A stretch of 38,931 nucleotides of DNA from Pseudomonadota bacterium (GTDB lineage: Bacteria > Pseudomonadota > Gammaproteobacteria > Steroidobacterales > Steroidobacteraceae): the NCBI GenBank assembly GCA_021807675.1, contig JAKBCR010000014.1:1-38931 (forward strand), read 5' to 3'. Numbering within the stretch: position 1 is the first letter of the stretch; every line of letters begins with the position of its first letter. Position numbers and translations under genes: made by a program. This document shows, piece after piece, positions 11,947-20,986 of the stretch. Under the pieces are notes generated by a model, which saw only the letters and a program-made list of their open reading frames with translations, had not been told where the DNA came from and ran no database searches.

Positions 11947-12903
11947 TCACTGGCTTGCGGACAGCGCCGATCGAGGAGGCAGTGCCGCGAGCAGTCGCCG
12001 CGGACGGATCCCGCCCCGGCCATCCGACTCGCCCAGCCCGAGAAAGCGCTTGCCGGTCTCATACAGCCTCACCCGTCCGGGAGCGGGGCTGCGCGCCAGC
12101 ACGACCTCCTGGCCGTGCCCGATGCGATCGGCTTGCCAGGCCTCGAGATCCACCGCCGGCAGATGCCCTAGCGGCCAGTCGGGCGGCAGAAGCTCGAGCC
12201 CCTTGACCCTGAGCTGCGCGAGCGGATCCTCGGAGGCGCCGTGGAGCCCCGCCTCGCAGGCGCGTGTCACGGCTTCGAGACTCTGCATGGGCTCACGCTC
12301 GAAGGGCTCCACCCAGGTGCGCCGCAGCGCACTGACGTGTCCGCATGTCCCCAACGCCCGCGCAATATCCTCGGCCAGAGTACGAACATAAGTCCCCTTG
12401 GAGCAGAGCACGTCGAGCTCGAGCTCCGCGTGCGTCTGCGACACGAGCGTGAGATCCAGGATTTCGATCTCGCGCGGAGCGCGCTCGACGGTCACGCCGG
12501 CGCGCGCCAGCTCATAGAGCGGCCGCCCGTCGCGCTTCAGTGCGGAGTACATCGGAGGGACCTGCCGCCCGGGACCCAAAAACGCCTGCAGCACCGCATC
12601 GAGCCGCTCCTGCCAACCCGCGGGAATCGGAGCGTCCTCGATGACCGGTCCTTCGCGATCTGCCGTGGTGGTGCGCGCTCCGAGGGCGATCGTGAATCTG
12701 TAGCGCTTGCGACTGGAGAGGATCTCGCCCGCGATCTTCGTCGCCTCACCGAGACAGAGCGGAAGCATCCCGGTCGCGAGCGGATCGAGGCTGCCCGCGT
12801 GTCCGGCCTTGCAGCCGCCGAGGAGCCGACGAACGCGCTGCAGCGCGGCGTTCGAGGACATTCCGGCCGGCTTGTCGAGCAGCAGGATGCCGTCGGTTGG
12901 CAT
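11947..12903 (-). CDS. truB: tRNA pseudouridine(55) synthase TruB
   Basis: Converts U55 in the T-loop of tRNAs to pseudouridine and also has tRNA-folding activity. The 318-aa protein contains the N-terminal block GILLLDKPAGMSSNAAL, the catalytic motif GHAGSLDPLATGMLPLCLG with its nucleophilic Asp, and CSKGTYVRTLAEDIARALG, all typical of the TruB family; a PUA-like tail follows. It starts 10 bp after the rbfA stop in the same transcript direction. Confidence 0.97.
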   Translation of the reverse strand: MPTDGILLLDKPAGMSSNAALQRVRRLLGGCKAGHAGSLDPLATGMLPLCLGEATKIAGEILSSRKRYRFTIALGARTTTADREGPVIEDAPIPAGWQERLDAVLQAFLGPGRQVPPMYSALKRDGRPLYELARAGVTVERAPREIEILDLTLVSQTHAELELDVLCSKGTYVRTLAEDIARALGTCGHVSALRRTWVEPFEREPMQSLEAVTRACEAGLHGASEDPLAQLRVKGLELLPPDWPLGHLPAVDLEAWQADRIGHGQEVVLARSPAPGRVRLYETGKRFLGLGESDGRGGIRPRRLLAALPPRSALSASQ

Positions 12904-12913
12904 TGCGCATCAA

Positions 12914-13327
12914 TCAGGAGGAGCCGTCGCCGGGGTCTCGCGCGACGGCGCGATCGATGAGGCCGGTGAGGTGCGCGGCTTTCTCCGCGGTGTCATCGAA
13001 CACGAAATCGAGCCTCGGGGCGTGCCGCAGGCCGAGCCGCCTCCCGGCCTCCCCGCGCAAGAACCCGGCGGCGCGGCCGAGGCCGCTTTGCACCTCCTCG
13101 GGGGGATGTGCCGAGGCGAAAGGCGTGAAATACACACGCGCCGCGCCCATGTCGGCCGCGAGCCTGACACCGGTGATCGTCACGTTGCCCACGCGCGGGT
13201 CCTTGACCTCGCGCCCGATGAGCTCCGCCAGCACCCGCTGCAGCTGCGCCTCGATCTTGCGCAGCCGTCCACCCTCCGAGGACCGCCCTCGCAGGGGCGA
13301 GCTCCCCGGGGAACGCCCTTTCTTCAC
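12914..13327 (-). CDS. rbfA: 30S ribosome-binding factor RbfA
   Basis: Late-stage 30S assembly factor with a KH-like fold that acts on the 16S rRNA central pseudoknot and is important in the cold. Conserved segments include REVKDPRVGNVTITGVRLAAD and the C-terminal block PRLDFVFDDTAEKAAHLTGL. I chose GTG 13327, giving 137 aa, because AGAGGAA lies about 5 bp upstream and it begins just after the infB stop; a longer in-frame start at 13390 would overlap infB by over 50 bp and add Arg/Ser-rich sequence unlike the family. Confidence 0.93.
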   Translation of the reverse strand: MKKGRSPGSSPLRGRSSEGGRLRKIEAQLQRVLAELIGREVKDPRVGNVTITGVRLAADMGAARVYFTPFASAHPPEEVQSGLGRAAGFLRGEAGRRLGLRHAPRLDFVFDDTAEKAAHLTGLIDRAVARDPGDGSS

Positions 13328-13334
13328 GCTTCCT

Positions 13335-16001
13335 CTACAACGTCCGCGCGATCTCGAGACGCGCGAAGCACTCGATCTGATCGCCGACACGCACGTCCTG
13401 GTAGTTCTTCACGCCGATGCCGCACTCCGTCCCGGCACGCACCTCGCCGACATCGTCCTTGAAGCGGCGCAGCGACTCCAGCGCACCCTCGAAGATGACG
13501 ACGTTGTCGCGCAGCACGCGGATCGGATTGTTGCGCCTGACAAAACCCTCGGTCACCAGGCACCCGGCGACGACGCCGAACTTGCTCGAGCGGAAGACAT
13601 CCCGCACCTGCGCGACGCCCACGATCTGCTCCTTGATCTCCGGCCGCAGCATGCCGGTCATCATCTGCCTCACGTCATCGATGGCTTCGTAGATGATGCT
13701 GTAGTAGCGCACCTCGACGCCCGTCTCCTTCACCGCATCGCGCGCGCCGGAGTCGGCGCGGACGTTGAAGCCGATGACGAGCGCCTTGGAGGCGGCGGCG
13801 AGCTGCACATCGGACACCGTGATCCCGCCCAAGCCGTTCGCGACGATCTTGACCTGCACCTCATCGGTCGAGAGCTTGATCAGCGCCTCGCGCAGCGCCT
13901 CGATGCTGCCTTGCACATCGCCCTTGATGAGCACGGCGACGACCCCCGCCTTCTCCTCGCCGAGCTGCGAGAAGACATCCTCGGCGCGCGTCGCCTGGCG
14001 GGCGAGCTTCACGTCGCGGAACTTGCCCTGGCGGTAGAGAGCCACCTCGCGCGCCTTGCGCTCGTTCTCGAGCACGAGCATCTCATCGCCGGCATTCGGC
14101 GCACCGGAGAGTCCCAGCACCACGACCGGCATGGAGGGAGGGGCCTCCTCGACCGCGCGGCCGCTCTCATCGAACAGCGCCCGCACCCGGCCGAACTCGG
14201 AGCCGGCGATGATGGGATCCCCGAGGCGCAGCGTCCCCTTCTTGACGAGCACCGTCGCGACCGCGCCACGGCCCTTCTCGACACTCGACTCGATGACGAT
14301 GCCCGCGGCGAGCCCGGCACGCGGCGCGCGCAGCTCGAGCACTTCCGACTGCAGCAGCACGGCCTCGAGCAGCGAATCGATTCCCTGCCCGGTATGGGCC
14401 GAGACGTTGACGAACATGTTCTCACCGCCCCAGTCCTCGGGGATGACTTCCTGCTTGGCGAGCTCGGCGCGCACCCGGTCCGGGTCCGCGCCGCTCTTGT
14501 CGATCTTGTTGACGGCTACCACGATGGGCACACCCGCGGCGCGGGCGTGCTGGATCGCCTCCACCGTCTGCGGCATGACGCCGTCATCCGCCGCTACGAC
14601 CAGGATGACGACGTCCGTCGCCTTCGCGCCGCGCGCGCGCATGGCCGTGAAGGCTGCATGGCCCGGTGTGTCGAGGAAGGTCACGACGCCCTTCGGCGTC
14701 TCCACGTGGTAGGCGCCGATGTGTTGGGTGATGCCGCCGGCCTCGCCGGCCGCCACTTTGGTGCGCCGGATGTAGTCGAGGAGCGAGGTCTTGCCATGAT
14801 CGACGTGGCCCATGACGGTGACGACCGGTGGCCGCGGCTCGATCTCAGCCGACTGCGGCCCGGTACCCTGCAGGTCGGCCTCGATCTGGTTCTCCTTGAG
14901 GAGCTTCGGGGTATGGCCCATCTCCTCGACGACGAGAACCGCCGTGCCCTGGTCGATCGGCTGGTTGATGGTCGCCATGACGCCCATGTTCATGAGCACC
15001 TTGATGACCTCCGTCGCCTTGACCGCCATCTTCTGTGCCAGCTCCGCGACGGTCACCGTCTCACCGATGCTGACCTCGCGCACGACGGGCGCTGTTGGCA
15101 TCTCGAACCCGTGGCGCCCATCGGTGGCGCTCGGCACGGTGCGCGACTTGGCGCGCCGCTTCTTTTTATAGCGGGAGCTGACATCCGTCGCGACATGCAG
15201 CTCCTGCCTGCCGTACCGAGTGTGCCGATCGTCCGCGGGCGGGCGATCGCGGGCGGGCGCCGCCGGCGCCGGCGCGCGCTCGCGCGCCGGGTTACCGGGG
15301 GCGCTCGCACTCGCGGGGGCGGATCTCGGGGATGCGGCGGGCTGTGGCGCCGCCGCCGGGCGCGCCGGCTCTGGCTGCACGGTGGCCGCCGCGGGCGGCT
15401 CGGTGCGGCGCTCCTGACGCTCCTCGGCCTGACGCTGCCGCTCCTCGCGCTCGCGGCGCTCCTCCTCCTCACGCGCCCTCTGCTCAGCGAGGCGGCGGGC
15501 CTCATCCTGGGCCCGGCGGCGGGCGGATTCCTCTTCCTCGATGCGGCGCCGGTTCTCCGCCTCGAGCCGCTCACGCTCGAGCCGCTCGGCCTCGAGGCGC
15601 TCGCTCTCGAGACGGGCGACTTCCTCGGCCTCCCGCCGCTTCTGGTCCATCTCGTCCTGCTGATGGCGCGCCTGCTCCTGAAGCACGTCGCGCTTGATGT
15701 AGGTGCGCTTCTGGCGGACCTCGACGCTGACCGTGCGCGCACGTCCCTGGACGCTGGCCAACCTCAGCTCGCTCTGCGTCTTGCGCTGCAATGTGATCCG
15801 CCGGGGAGCGGCATCACGCTCGCTCTCCGCGACAGCACCGTGGCTGCGGCGAAGGTGCGTCAACAGCTCGAGCTTCGCATCATCGCTGATGCGGTCGTCG
15901 GGCCCCTGGACCTTGATGCCGGCCTGATCGAGCTGCACGAGCAGCCGATCCACCGGTACCTTCAGGACTTCGGCAAACTGGGAAACCGTCACTTCCGCCA
16001 T
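13335..16001 (-). CDS. infB: Translation initiation factor IF-2
   Basis: GTPase that delivers initiator fMet-tRNA to the ribosome. The 888-aa protein shows an N-terminal IF2-N subdomain ([20 protein letters not shown]), a long charged segment with Glu/Arg repeats (residues ~100-230), a second IF2-N region, and the G domain with [23 protein letters not shown] and NKIDKSG, followed by domains II-IV. A strong GAGGAGG site precedes ATG 16001. The charged helical segment is rich in short repeats, as is usual for IF-2. It lies between nusA and rbfA. Confidence 0.98.
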   Translation of the reverse strand: MAEVTVSQFAEVLKVPVDRLLVQLDQAGIKVQGPDDRISDDAKLELLTHLRRSHGAVAESERDAAPRRITLQRKTQSELRLASVQGRARTVSVEVRQKRTYIKRDVLQEQARHQQDEMDQKRREAEEVARLESERLEAERLERERLEAENRRRIEEEESARRRAQDEARRLAEQRAREEEERREREERQRQAEERQERRTEPPAAATVQPEPARPAAAPQPAASPRSAPASASAPGNPARERAPAPAAPARDRPPADDRHTRYGRQELHVATDVSSRYKKKRRAKSRTVPSATDGRHGFEMPTAPVVREVSIGETVTVAELAQKMAVKATEVIKVLMNMGVMATINQPIDQGTAVLVVEEMGHTPKLLKENQIEADLQGTGPQSAEIEPRPPVVTVMGHVDHGKTSLLDYIRRTKVAAGEAGGITQHIGAYHVETPKGVVTFLDTPGHAAFTAMRARGAKATDVVILVVAADDGVMPQTVEAIQHARAAGVPIVVAVNKIDKSGADPDRVRAELAKQEVIPEDWGGENMFVNVSAHTGQGIDSLLEAVLLQSEVLELRAPRAGLAAGIVIESSVEKGRGAVATVLVKKGTLRLGDPIIAGSEFGRVRALFDESGRAVEEAPPSMPVVVLGLSGAPNAGDEMLVLENERKAREVALYRQGKFRDVKLARQATRAEDVFSQLGEEKAGVVAVLIKGDVQGSIEALREALIKLSTDEVQVKIVANGLGGITVSDVQLAAASKALVIGFNVRADSGARDAVKETGVEVRYYSIIYEAIDDVRQMMTGMLRPEIKEQIVGVAQVRDVFRSSKFGVVAGCLVTEGFVRRNNPIRVLRDNVVIFEGALESLRRFKDDVGEVRAGTECGIGVKNYQDVRVGDQIECFARLEIARTL

Positions 16002-16017
16002 ACTTTCGTACCCCTCC

Positions 16018-17517
16018 TCAGGCCTGGCCCGCTTCGAACCAGTGGGCCCGGGCGGTCATGATGAGCTTGCCGGCTTCCTCCGCCGCAAGCCCCTCGATAT
16101 CCTTCAGATCCTCCACCGACTGCTCCGCGAGATCCTCTCGGGTGCGCACGCCGCGGCGCGCGAGCGCGAGCGCGAGATCCGGGCTCATGCCCTCGAGCAG
16201 CAGCAGGTCATCCGCCGGCATCGACTGATCGAGCGTCTCCTCGCTCGCGATCGCCTGGGTGAGCAGGACGTCGCGCGCACGGTTGCGCAGCTCCTTGACG
16301 ATCTCCTCATCGAACTCCTGGATGGAGGCGAGCTCCGCCTGCGGCACGTAGGCGATCTCCTCGATGGTGGAGATGCCCTCCTGCGCGAGGATGGTGGCAA
16401 CGTCCTCATCGACGTCGAGCTGCTTCATGAACATCTGCACCAGGGACTTGGCTTCCGACTCGCTCTTGGCCTCGGCGTCGGACTCGGTCATGACGTTGAG
16501 CTCCCAGCCGGTGAGCTGGCTCGCGAGACGGATGTTCTGTCCGCCGCGGCCGATCGCCTGCGAGAGCTTCTCCTCCGCGACCGCGATGTCCATGCTGTGG
16601 GAGTCCTCATCCACCACGATCGACATGACTTCGGCCGGCGACATGGCGTTGATCACGAACTGCGCCGGGTTCTCGTCGAAGGGGATGATGTCGACCCGCT
16701 CACCGGCGATCTCGTTGGAGACCGCCTGCACGCGCGAGCCGCGCATGCCGACGCAGGCGCCCACCGGATCGATGCGCGCATCGTTGCTGCGCACCGCGAT
16801 CTTGGCGCGCACGCCGGGGTCGCGGGCCGCGCCGAGAATCTGGATGAGGCCCTGGCCGACTTCCGGCACTTCCAGCTTGAACAGCTCGATCAGGAACTCC
16901 GGAGCCGTGCGCGTCAGGAAAAGCTGCGGCCCGCGCAGCTCGGAGCGCACCTCCTTCAGAAACGCCTTGATGCGATCCTGCGCCTTGACCTGCTCACGCG
17001 GAATCATGTCGGTGCGCGGCACGAACCCTTCGGCGTTGGAGCCCAAGTCGATGAAAAGGCCATTGCGGTCGACCCGCTTCACCACGCCGCTCACGAGCGT
17101 ACCCACGCGATCGAGGTAGGCGTCCACGACCTGCTGGCGCTCCGCCTCGCGCACCTTCTGCACGATGACCTGCTTGGCCTGCTGCGCGGCAATGCGGCCG
17201 AACGACACCGACTCCATCGGCTGCTCGACGAAAGCGCCAATCTCGGCCTTCGGGTCGATCTCGCGCGCATCCTCCATGCGCAGCTCCCGCTCCGGCGCCT
17301 CGAGCTCCGTCGAGTCATCGGCAAACACCTTCCAGCGGCGGAAGGTCTCGTAGTCTCCGCTCTTGCGGTCGATGGCGACGCGCGCATCCCACTCCTCGCC
17401 GTATTTCTTGCGGGTAGCCGAGGCCAGAGCCGCCTCGAGCGCCTCGAAGATCACTTCCTTGTCGACGCCTTTCTCGTTGGAGACCGCGTCGACGACCATC
17501 AGGATTTCCTTGTTCAC
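16018..17517 (-). CDS. nusA: Transcription termination/antitermination factor NusA
   Basis: RNA polymerase-associated factor for pausing, intrinsic termination and rRNA antitermination. The 499-aa protein contains the N-terminal polymerase-binding domain ([16 protein letters not shown]), S1 domain ([21 protein letters not shown]), KH domains ([36 protein letters not shown]), and two C-terminal acidic HhH-type repeats ([20 protein letters not shown]). GTG 17517 is chosen over GTG 17526 because AGAGGTGA is well spaced from it and homologues begin MNKEIL. The leader terminators upstream of rimP suggest NusA feedback on its own operon, as known in E. coli. Confidence 0.97.
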   Translation of the reverse strand: MNKEILMVVDAVSNEKGVDKEVIFEALEAALASATRKKYGEEWDARVAIDRKSGDYETFRRWKVFADDSTELEAPERELRMEDAREIDPKAEIGAFVEQPMESVSFGRIAAQQAKQVIVQKVREAERQQVVDAYLDRVGTLVSGVVKRVDRNGLFIDLGSNAEGFVPRTDMIPREQVKAQDRIKAFLKEVRSELRGPQLFLTRTAPEFLIELFKLEVPEVGQGLIQILGAARDPGVRAKIAVRSNDARIDPVGACVGMRGSRVQAVSNEIAGERVDIIPFDENPAQFVINAMSPAEVMSIVVDEDSHSMDIAVAEEKLSQAIGRGGQNIRLASQLTGWELNVMTESDAEAKSESEAKSLVQMFMKQLDVDEDVATILAQEGISTIEEIAYVPQAELASIQEFDEEIVKELRNRARDVLLTQAIASEETLDQSMPADDLLLLEGMSPDLALALARRGVRTREDLAEQSVEDLKDIEGLAAEEAGKLIMTARAHWFEAGQA

Positions 17518-17567
17518 TACCGTCACCTCTCGCCAGCTTTAAGTGGCCACCGCCAACCCGTCATCTG

Positions 17568-18026
17568 TCAGCCTTGGCCCGTCAGCCTGGCCTTGCCAAT
17601 CTCCCCAAACGACACGGGGACCCGTTGTCCGTCGACCTCGAGCGCGATTCCGGCCTCGTCCACCGAGAGAAGGGTGCCGGTGTAGCGTCGGCGCCCCTCG
17701 CGGGGCGCGGTGAGCTCCACGGCCACCCGCGAGCCGACGAAGCGCGCGAAATGCGCCTGCGTGCGCAGTACCCGGTCAAATCCCGGCGAGGAAACCTCGA
17801 GCGTATACGCAGTGGGTATCGGGTCCTCGACATCGAGCAGCGCCGAGACTTCCCGGCTCACCCGCTCGCAGTCCGCGAGCCCCACTCCTTCGGGGCTATC
17901 GATGAAGAGTCGCACCGCGGCGCTGCCGCGGCCCGACGACTGCTCGAGCTCCACGAGCTCGTAGCCCAGCCGCCCGACGAGGGGCTCGATGAGGGCGATG
18001 AGCCGCTCTCGCAAGGTCGTCGGCAT
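17568..18026 (-). CDS. rimP: Ribosome maturation factor RimP
   Basis: Assists early 30S subunit assembly and heads the nusA-infB operon. The 152-aa product has the RimP N-domain (LIEPLVGRLGYELVELE, GVGLADCERVSREVSALLDV, YTLEVSSPGFDRVLRTQAHF) and the SH3-like C-domain. Its start codon lies 20 bp after the second of two leader terminators; the only Shine-Dalgarno-like bases (AAGG) are very close to the ATG. That placement would make its translation sensitive to leader RNA folding. Confidence 0.95.
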   Translation of the reverse strand: MPTTLRERLIALIEPLVGRLGYELVELEQSSGRGSAAVRLFIDSPEGVGLADCERVSREVSALLDVEDPIPTAYTLEVSSPGFDRVLRTQAHFARFVGSRVAVELTAPREGRRRYTGTLLSVDEAGIALEVDGQRVPVSFGEIGKARLTGQG

Positions 18027-18045
18027 GGCCTTTATAAAACAAAAA

Positions 18046-18059
18046 GGGCCGTAAGGCCC
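18046..18059 (-). terminator. Leader terminator 2, directly before rimP
   Basis: On the minus strand a 5-bp GGGCC/GGCCC stem with loop TTAC is followed by TTTTTGTTTT. This is an intrinsic terminator shape ending within 20 bp of the rimP start codon, a position that suits attenuation. Confidence 0.65.
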
Positions 18060-18079
18060 ATTACATTCCGTCCAAAAAC

Positions 18080-18103
18080 AAAAAGCCCCTCGGGGGGCTT
18101 TTT
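18080..18103 (-). terminator. Leader terminator 1, strong bidirectional intrinsic terminator
   Basis: A perfect 10-bp stem AAAAAGCCCC / GGGGCTTTTT with a 4-base loop, followed on the minus strand by GTTTTT. It can also act on the plus strand. It lies 54 bp before the rimP start, downstream of a possible promoter at 18189-18217. Confidence 0.85.
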
Positions 18104-18120
18104 AGGCTCTTTCGCTATCG

Positions 18121-18188
18121 GCGCGCCGGCACACCGCTGTGTCCGCCGCACGACCGACTCCCCAACGGCCGAGCCCGCGGGGGCGCGC
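18121..18188 (-). ncRNA. Candidate structured leader or small RNA upstream of rimP
   Basis: Between a possible promoter and leader terminator 1, the minus strand holds a 68-nt segment closed by a 7-bp helix (GCGCGCC at 18188-18182 with GGCGCGC at 18127-18121) and containing an inner ACAC/GUGU stem-loop. It has no T-loop, anticodon arm or CCA end, so it is not a tRNA, although E. coli has metY at the corresponding position. It may be an attenuator domain, a terminated small RNA, or chance folding of GC-rich sequence. Confidence 0.35.
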
Positions 18189-18217
18189 ATTGTACCCAAA
18201 TGGAGTCGGCAGGGGAA
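18189..18217 (-). promoter_or_regulatory. Possible promoter of the rimP-nusA operon
   Basis: TACAAT (minus strand, 18194-18189) with TTCCCC 17 bp upstream. The -10 is good (five of six) and the -35 poor. It would give a leader of about 156 nt containing both terminators. No protein gene is recognised in 18027-18344. Confidence 0.45.
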
Positions 18218-18245
18218 CCCGTTACTGCTCGTCCGTCTGCTCCCG

Positions 18246-18290
18246 GGGTTTTGGCATCCTGGCAAAACCCGCTCGACGCCTGCGTCGAGC
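18246..18290. repeat. Two adjacent inverted repeats after the GGDEF gene
   Basis: GGGTTTTG/CAAAACCC (18246-18270, 9-base loop) and a perfect 9-bp GCTCGACGC/GCGTCGAGC pair with a 2-base loop (18271-18290) lie in the 3' flank of the GGDEF gene. They could mark a 3'-end structure or a dispersed palindromic repeat. There is no clear T-run after them on either strand. Confidence 0.6.
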
Positions 18291-18344
18291 CCTGCGGGCG
18301 AGCGTCTGGCCCAGAGGCATTTTGCACTCCGGCCCTCTCTTGCA

Positions 18345-19391
18345 TCAGGTGGCGGCTGAGCTGTCCGGGGTGCTATTCGCAGCGAGCGCGACGCGATTGC
18401 GGCCTGCATCCTTGGCGTCGTACAGCGCTTCGTCGGCGCGGTGACGCAGGGACTCCATGGTATCGCCCGGCTCACCGATCGCCAGGCCGATGGAGAGTGT
18501 CACGACGCCGCTGTACTGCGTTCCATCGGTGCGCGTGATCACGGTGCGGGTGACGGCCGCGCGGATCTTCTCAGCGAGCGCGGCGGCGGCATCGAGGGAT
18601 TTATCGGGCAGGATCATCGCGAACTCGTCGCCACCCAGGCGCGCGGCCATGTCCTCGCCCGTCAGGTCCTCGCGCAGGATCCCGGCGACCTTGGCCAGCA
18701 CCTTATCGCCGACCACATGGCCATACGTGTCGTTGATGTGCTTGAAGTGATCGATGTCGGCGGCGAGGAAGGCGACGGCGGTGAGCCGGGAGCTCCCGCG
18801 CGCTTCGATGGCACGGCGCAGGCCGTGGAGGTTCTTCAGGCCGGTAAGCGGGTCGCGCAAGGGCTCGGTCTGCGCGCGCTCGAGACGCTCCATGACCTGA
18901 TCGACTTCCTGGCGTTGGCGGGTGAGCTGCTGGTGCAGCGCTCCGAGAACGCTCTGCAGCTGGGCGGCCTCGGCCAGCACCTTGCCCACCTTCTCCGTGA
19001 AGGTATCGGCCGGCGCCGCCTGCTGGCGCACGTCCTCGATGGCTTCGTCCAGATTCGCGGTGAAGCGCTTGACCGTCCTCTCCGCGTGCGCGGCCTGCTT
19101 TTCCGACTCGCCGAGCACCTCGCGGAGCTGATTCTGCGCGAGCTCGAAGGCCCGGACATCGCGGCCGGCGATGTGCACGCCGTGCAGGCGGCTGACATCC
19201 TCGTCAGTCAGCCGCGCATCGGCGGCAAGGAGCTTCTCGAGCTCCTGGGTCAGGGCCGGATTGAGGTCACCCGCGTGCTCATACCATACGGCATAGCTGA
19301 CCGGGTGATAGCCGGCCTGGTGAGGGGACATGAGCTGCAGCGCCCGGCGCAGTATTTCGGCACTTTCTTCCCTCGAGTGCTGGTAGCGCAT
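18345..19391 (-). CDS. GGDEF-domain diguanylate cyclase
   Basis: Predicted to make cyclic di-GMP from two GTP. The 348-aa protein has no signal peptide or membrane helix. Its N-terminal half (MRYQHSREESAEILRRALQL, then YAVWYEHAGDLNPALTQELE) is a helical, coiled-coil-like region seen in some cytoplasmic cyclases, and the C-terminal half holds a complete GGDEF domain: DPLTGLKN, ADIDHFKHINDTYGH and the active site ARLGGDEFAM. The product-inhibition RxxD motif expected five residues before GGDEF reads TGED, so feedback inhibition through that site is probably absent. I chose ATG 19391, where the conserved start MRYQ begins; an upstream ATG at 19451 is possible. It is codirectional with csrA, 261 bp away. 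Confidence 0.92.
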   Translation of the reverse strand: MRYQHSREESAEILRRALQLMSPHQAGYHPVSYAVWYEHAGDLNPALTQELEKLLAADARLTDEDVSRLHGVHIAGRDVRAFELAQNQLREVLGESEKQAAHAERTVKRFTANLDEAIEDVRQQAAPADTFTEKVGKVLAEAAQLQSVLGALHQQLTRQRQEVDQVMERLERAQTEPLRDPLTGLKNLHGLRRAIEARGSSRLTAVAFLAADIDHFKHINDTYGHVVGDKVLAKVAGILREDLTGEDMAARLGGDEFAMILPDKSLDAAAALAEKIRAAVTRTVITRTDGTQYSGVVTLSIGLAIGEPGDTMESLRHRADEALYDAKDAGRNRVALAANSTPDSSAAT

Positions 19392-19540
19392 CGTTATTCG
19401 TAACGCCTCCCGAGCGTCAGCTTTACATAATGATAGCACCTCGGGACGCACCGGGCCAGGTTGCGCCGTGAGACCCGCACTCTGAAGCGTGCGTGCCGCG
19501 CCTCCTCGCCGCGCCGCGGAGCAGGGCCCGCAAGGCGCGT

Positions 19541-19602
19541 GTCCGCGGAAGCGGAGAGCGTCGCGGACGGTTTCTCAGGGCTTTGGCTCCCGCGCGCGCG
19601 GG
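19541..19602. repeat. Palindromic intergenic segment between csrA and the GGDEF gene
   Basis: This gap (19392-19652) holds an inverted repeat GTCCGCG (19541-19547) / CGCGGAC (19562-19568) and a 14-bp perfect palindrome of alternating CG (19589-19602). No tRNA and no credible protein are seen. It looks like the GC-rich palindromic intergenic repeats common in such genomes, but only one copy of this exact sequence is here. Confidence 0.45.
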
Positions 19603-19652
19603 CTCGGGCCTTCCCTGGAAATCCCTCCGCGACGTCGCTCCTGCTACCCCCG

Positions 19653-19874
19653 TCAGGCGGGTGGGGACGATGCGAACCCGGATTCTTGCTTTTCGGCGGC
19701 CTCGGCGGCGTGCTCTCTCTTGATGCGCTCGTAGATCTCCTCGCGATGCACCGCAATGCTCTTCGGCGCATTGATGCCAACCCGCACCTGATTGCCCTTG
19801 ACCCCGAGAACGGTGATGGTGACGTCATCCCCGATCATGACGGTCTCACCCACACGCCTTGTAAGAATCAACAT
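19653..19874 (-). CDS. csrA: Carbon storage regulator CsrA
   Basis: Small dimeric RNA-binding protein that blocks ribosome access at GGA motifs and controls biofilm, motility and carbon storage. The product is 73 aa, slightly longer than the 61 of E. coli, with the complete core [40 protein letters not shown] and REEIYERI. An AGAGGA site lies 8 bp before ATG 19874. The Ala/Ser-rich tail is extra. It lies 58 bp after the fecR-like gene and upstream of a GGDEF gene, so both regulators could act on the same surface-lifestyle switch; that link is inferred from position only. Confidence 0.96.
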   Translation of the reverse strand: MLILTRRVGETVMIGDDVTITVLGVKGNQVRVGINAPKSIAVHREEIYERIKREHAAEAAEKQESGFASSPPA

Positions 19875-19932
19875 GCTGGTAATCCTCTGTACTTGGTGAT
19901 GGTCCAAAAAACCCTGTTGTGGAGCCGGGAAC

Positions 19933-20985
19933 TCACGGGACCGTCGCCCCGGGCGAATGTCCGGCCGCTGGCGCCGACCGGTAGCCCAGGATGACTTCAC
20001 CGTTCTCGTGAGTGACGGTGACGGGAGCTATCCGGCCGAGGCGATCGAGCGTGCCGTTGATGTCGCGGATACTGAAGGCGCCCCCCACCCTCTGATCGGC
20101 GGCACGCGGATCGGCGATGACGATTCGCTCGGTCGTGTAGCGGCTGAGATCGCTGACGAAGTCCCGCAGAGGCTCACCCTGAGTTTCCAGCATCCCCTGC
20201 CTCCAGCGAATGACCTTCGGCGCCACGACGGAGTGCACGTCGGCCACGAGGCCCACCGGCGAGTACTCGATCTGCTGGCCGGAGGTCAGACTCCGCCTCC
20301 AGGAAGGCGGCGCTCCGACACCGTTCTCCAACCCCTCGACGGCCACCGTACCGCTGAGGACGCTGACACGGACGTCACCGTTTGCCATCTGATAAACATC
20401 GAAGCGCGTGCCCAGCACCCGCACCTCGCTGTGCGCAAGCAAGATGCGGAAAGGCCGGCTGGGATCGTGTACGACTTGGAAATACGCCTCACCACGAATC
20501 AGGCGCACCCGCCTATCGCGGGGACTGCCTATCCACTCGAGCTCCGTCTGGGTGTTGAGACCGACGACGCTGCCATCCGGAAGGACCACATTGCGTATCT
20601 GTCCCGTAGCAGTCCGATACGTCCGCGGGAGATAGCCCTCGGTGCGCAAGGTGGACCATCCGATCGTGAGTACCAGCAAGAGAGCGACTGCCAGGACGCC
20701 CAATGGCCACCCACGCAGCGCGGCGAGCCGCGGGAGCGGCGGCTCCGCAATGCTCGCCACCACGCCCGCCCGCGGGCGTCCATTGAGCTCCATTGCGACA
20801 TCGAGCACAGCCCGTTGGGCGTGATATTCGCGCGCATTCCCCGGGTAGGCGATCCAGGTCTCGAATCTGCGGCGCTGCGCATCGGTCAGGCCGCCGCTGA
20901 TGCGCGTGTGCCAGCTCGCCGCCTGATCGCGGATCCGCCGCTGACGGAACCTGTCCCGGATGCTGATTTGCTCCCGGCAAACCAT
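19933..20985 (-). CDS. FecR-family sigma factor regulator
   Basis: Predicted inner-membrane signal relay controlling the adjacent sigma factor. The 350-aa protein has an N-terminal cytoplasmic segment ([24 protein letters not shown], typical of FecR DUF4880), one membrane helix ([17 protein letters not shown]), and a periplasmic FecR domain containing [21 protein letters not shown] and [17 protein letters not shown]. The C-terminus resembles a secretin/TonB short domain ([17 protein letters not shown]). It starts 1 bp after the sigma-factor stop, so the two are translationally linked. A TonB-dependent receptor normally follows such pairs; here csrA follows instead, so the signal source is unknown. 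Confidence 0.9.
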   Translation of the reverse strand: MVCREQISIRDRFRQRRIRDQAASWHTRISGGLTDAQRRRFETWIAYPGNAREYHAQRAVLDVAMELNGRPRAGVVASIAEPPLPRLAALRGWPLGVLAVALLLVLTIGWSTLRTEGYLPRTYRTATGQIRNVVLPDGSVVGLNTQTELEWIGSPRDRRVRLIRGEAYFQVVHDPSRPFRILLAHSEVRVLGTRFDVYQMANGDVRVSVLSGTVAVEGLENGVGAPPSWRRSLTSGQQIEYSPVGLVADVHSVVAPKVIRWRQGMLETQGEPLRDFVSDLSRYTTERIVIADPRAADQRVGGAFSIRDINGTLDRLGRIAPVTVTHENGEVILGYRSAPAAGHSPGATVP

Positions 20986-20986
20986 T

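Noticed and set aside
12897-16061. Very long (over 1000 codons) plus-strand open frame opposite infB and rbfA
   Set aside because: Antisense shadow: infB and rbfA are unmistakable on the other strand with motifs and ribosome-binding sites, and the plus frame has His/Arg/Asp-rich sequence with no family.
16042-17685. Long plus-strand open frame opposite nusA
   Set aside because: Shadow of nusA, which has all its domains on the minus strand.
18027-18344. metY-type initiator tRNA before rimP
   Set aside because: The 68-nt closed fold here has no T-loop and no CCA end.
18032-18475. 147-codon minus-strand open frame covering the nusA leader
   Set aside because: It runs through both terminators and the end of the GGDEF gene, with no ribosome-binding site or recognisable family.
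19392-19652. tRNA gene after csrA, as in several gammaproteobacteria
   Set aside because: No acceptor, T-loop or anticodon arm can be drawn; a GGTTCG near 19676 belongs to the csrA coding end.
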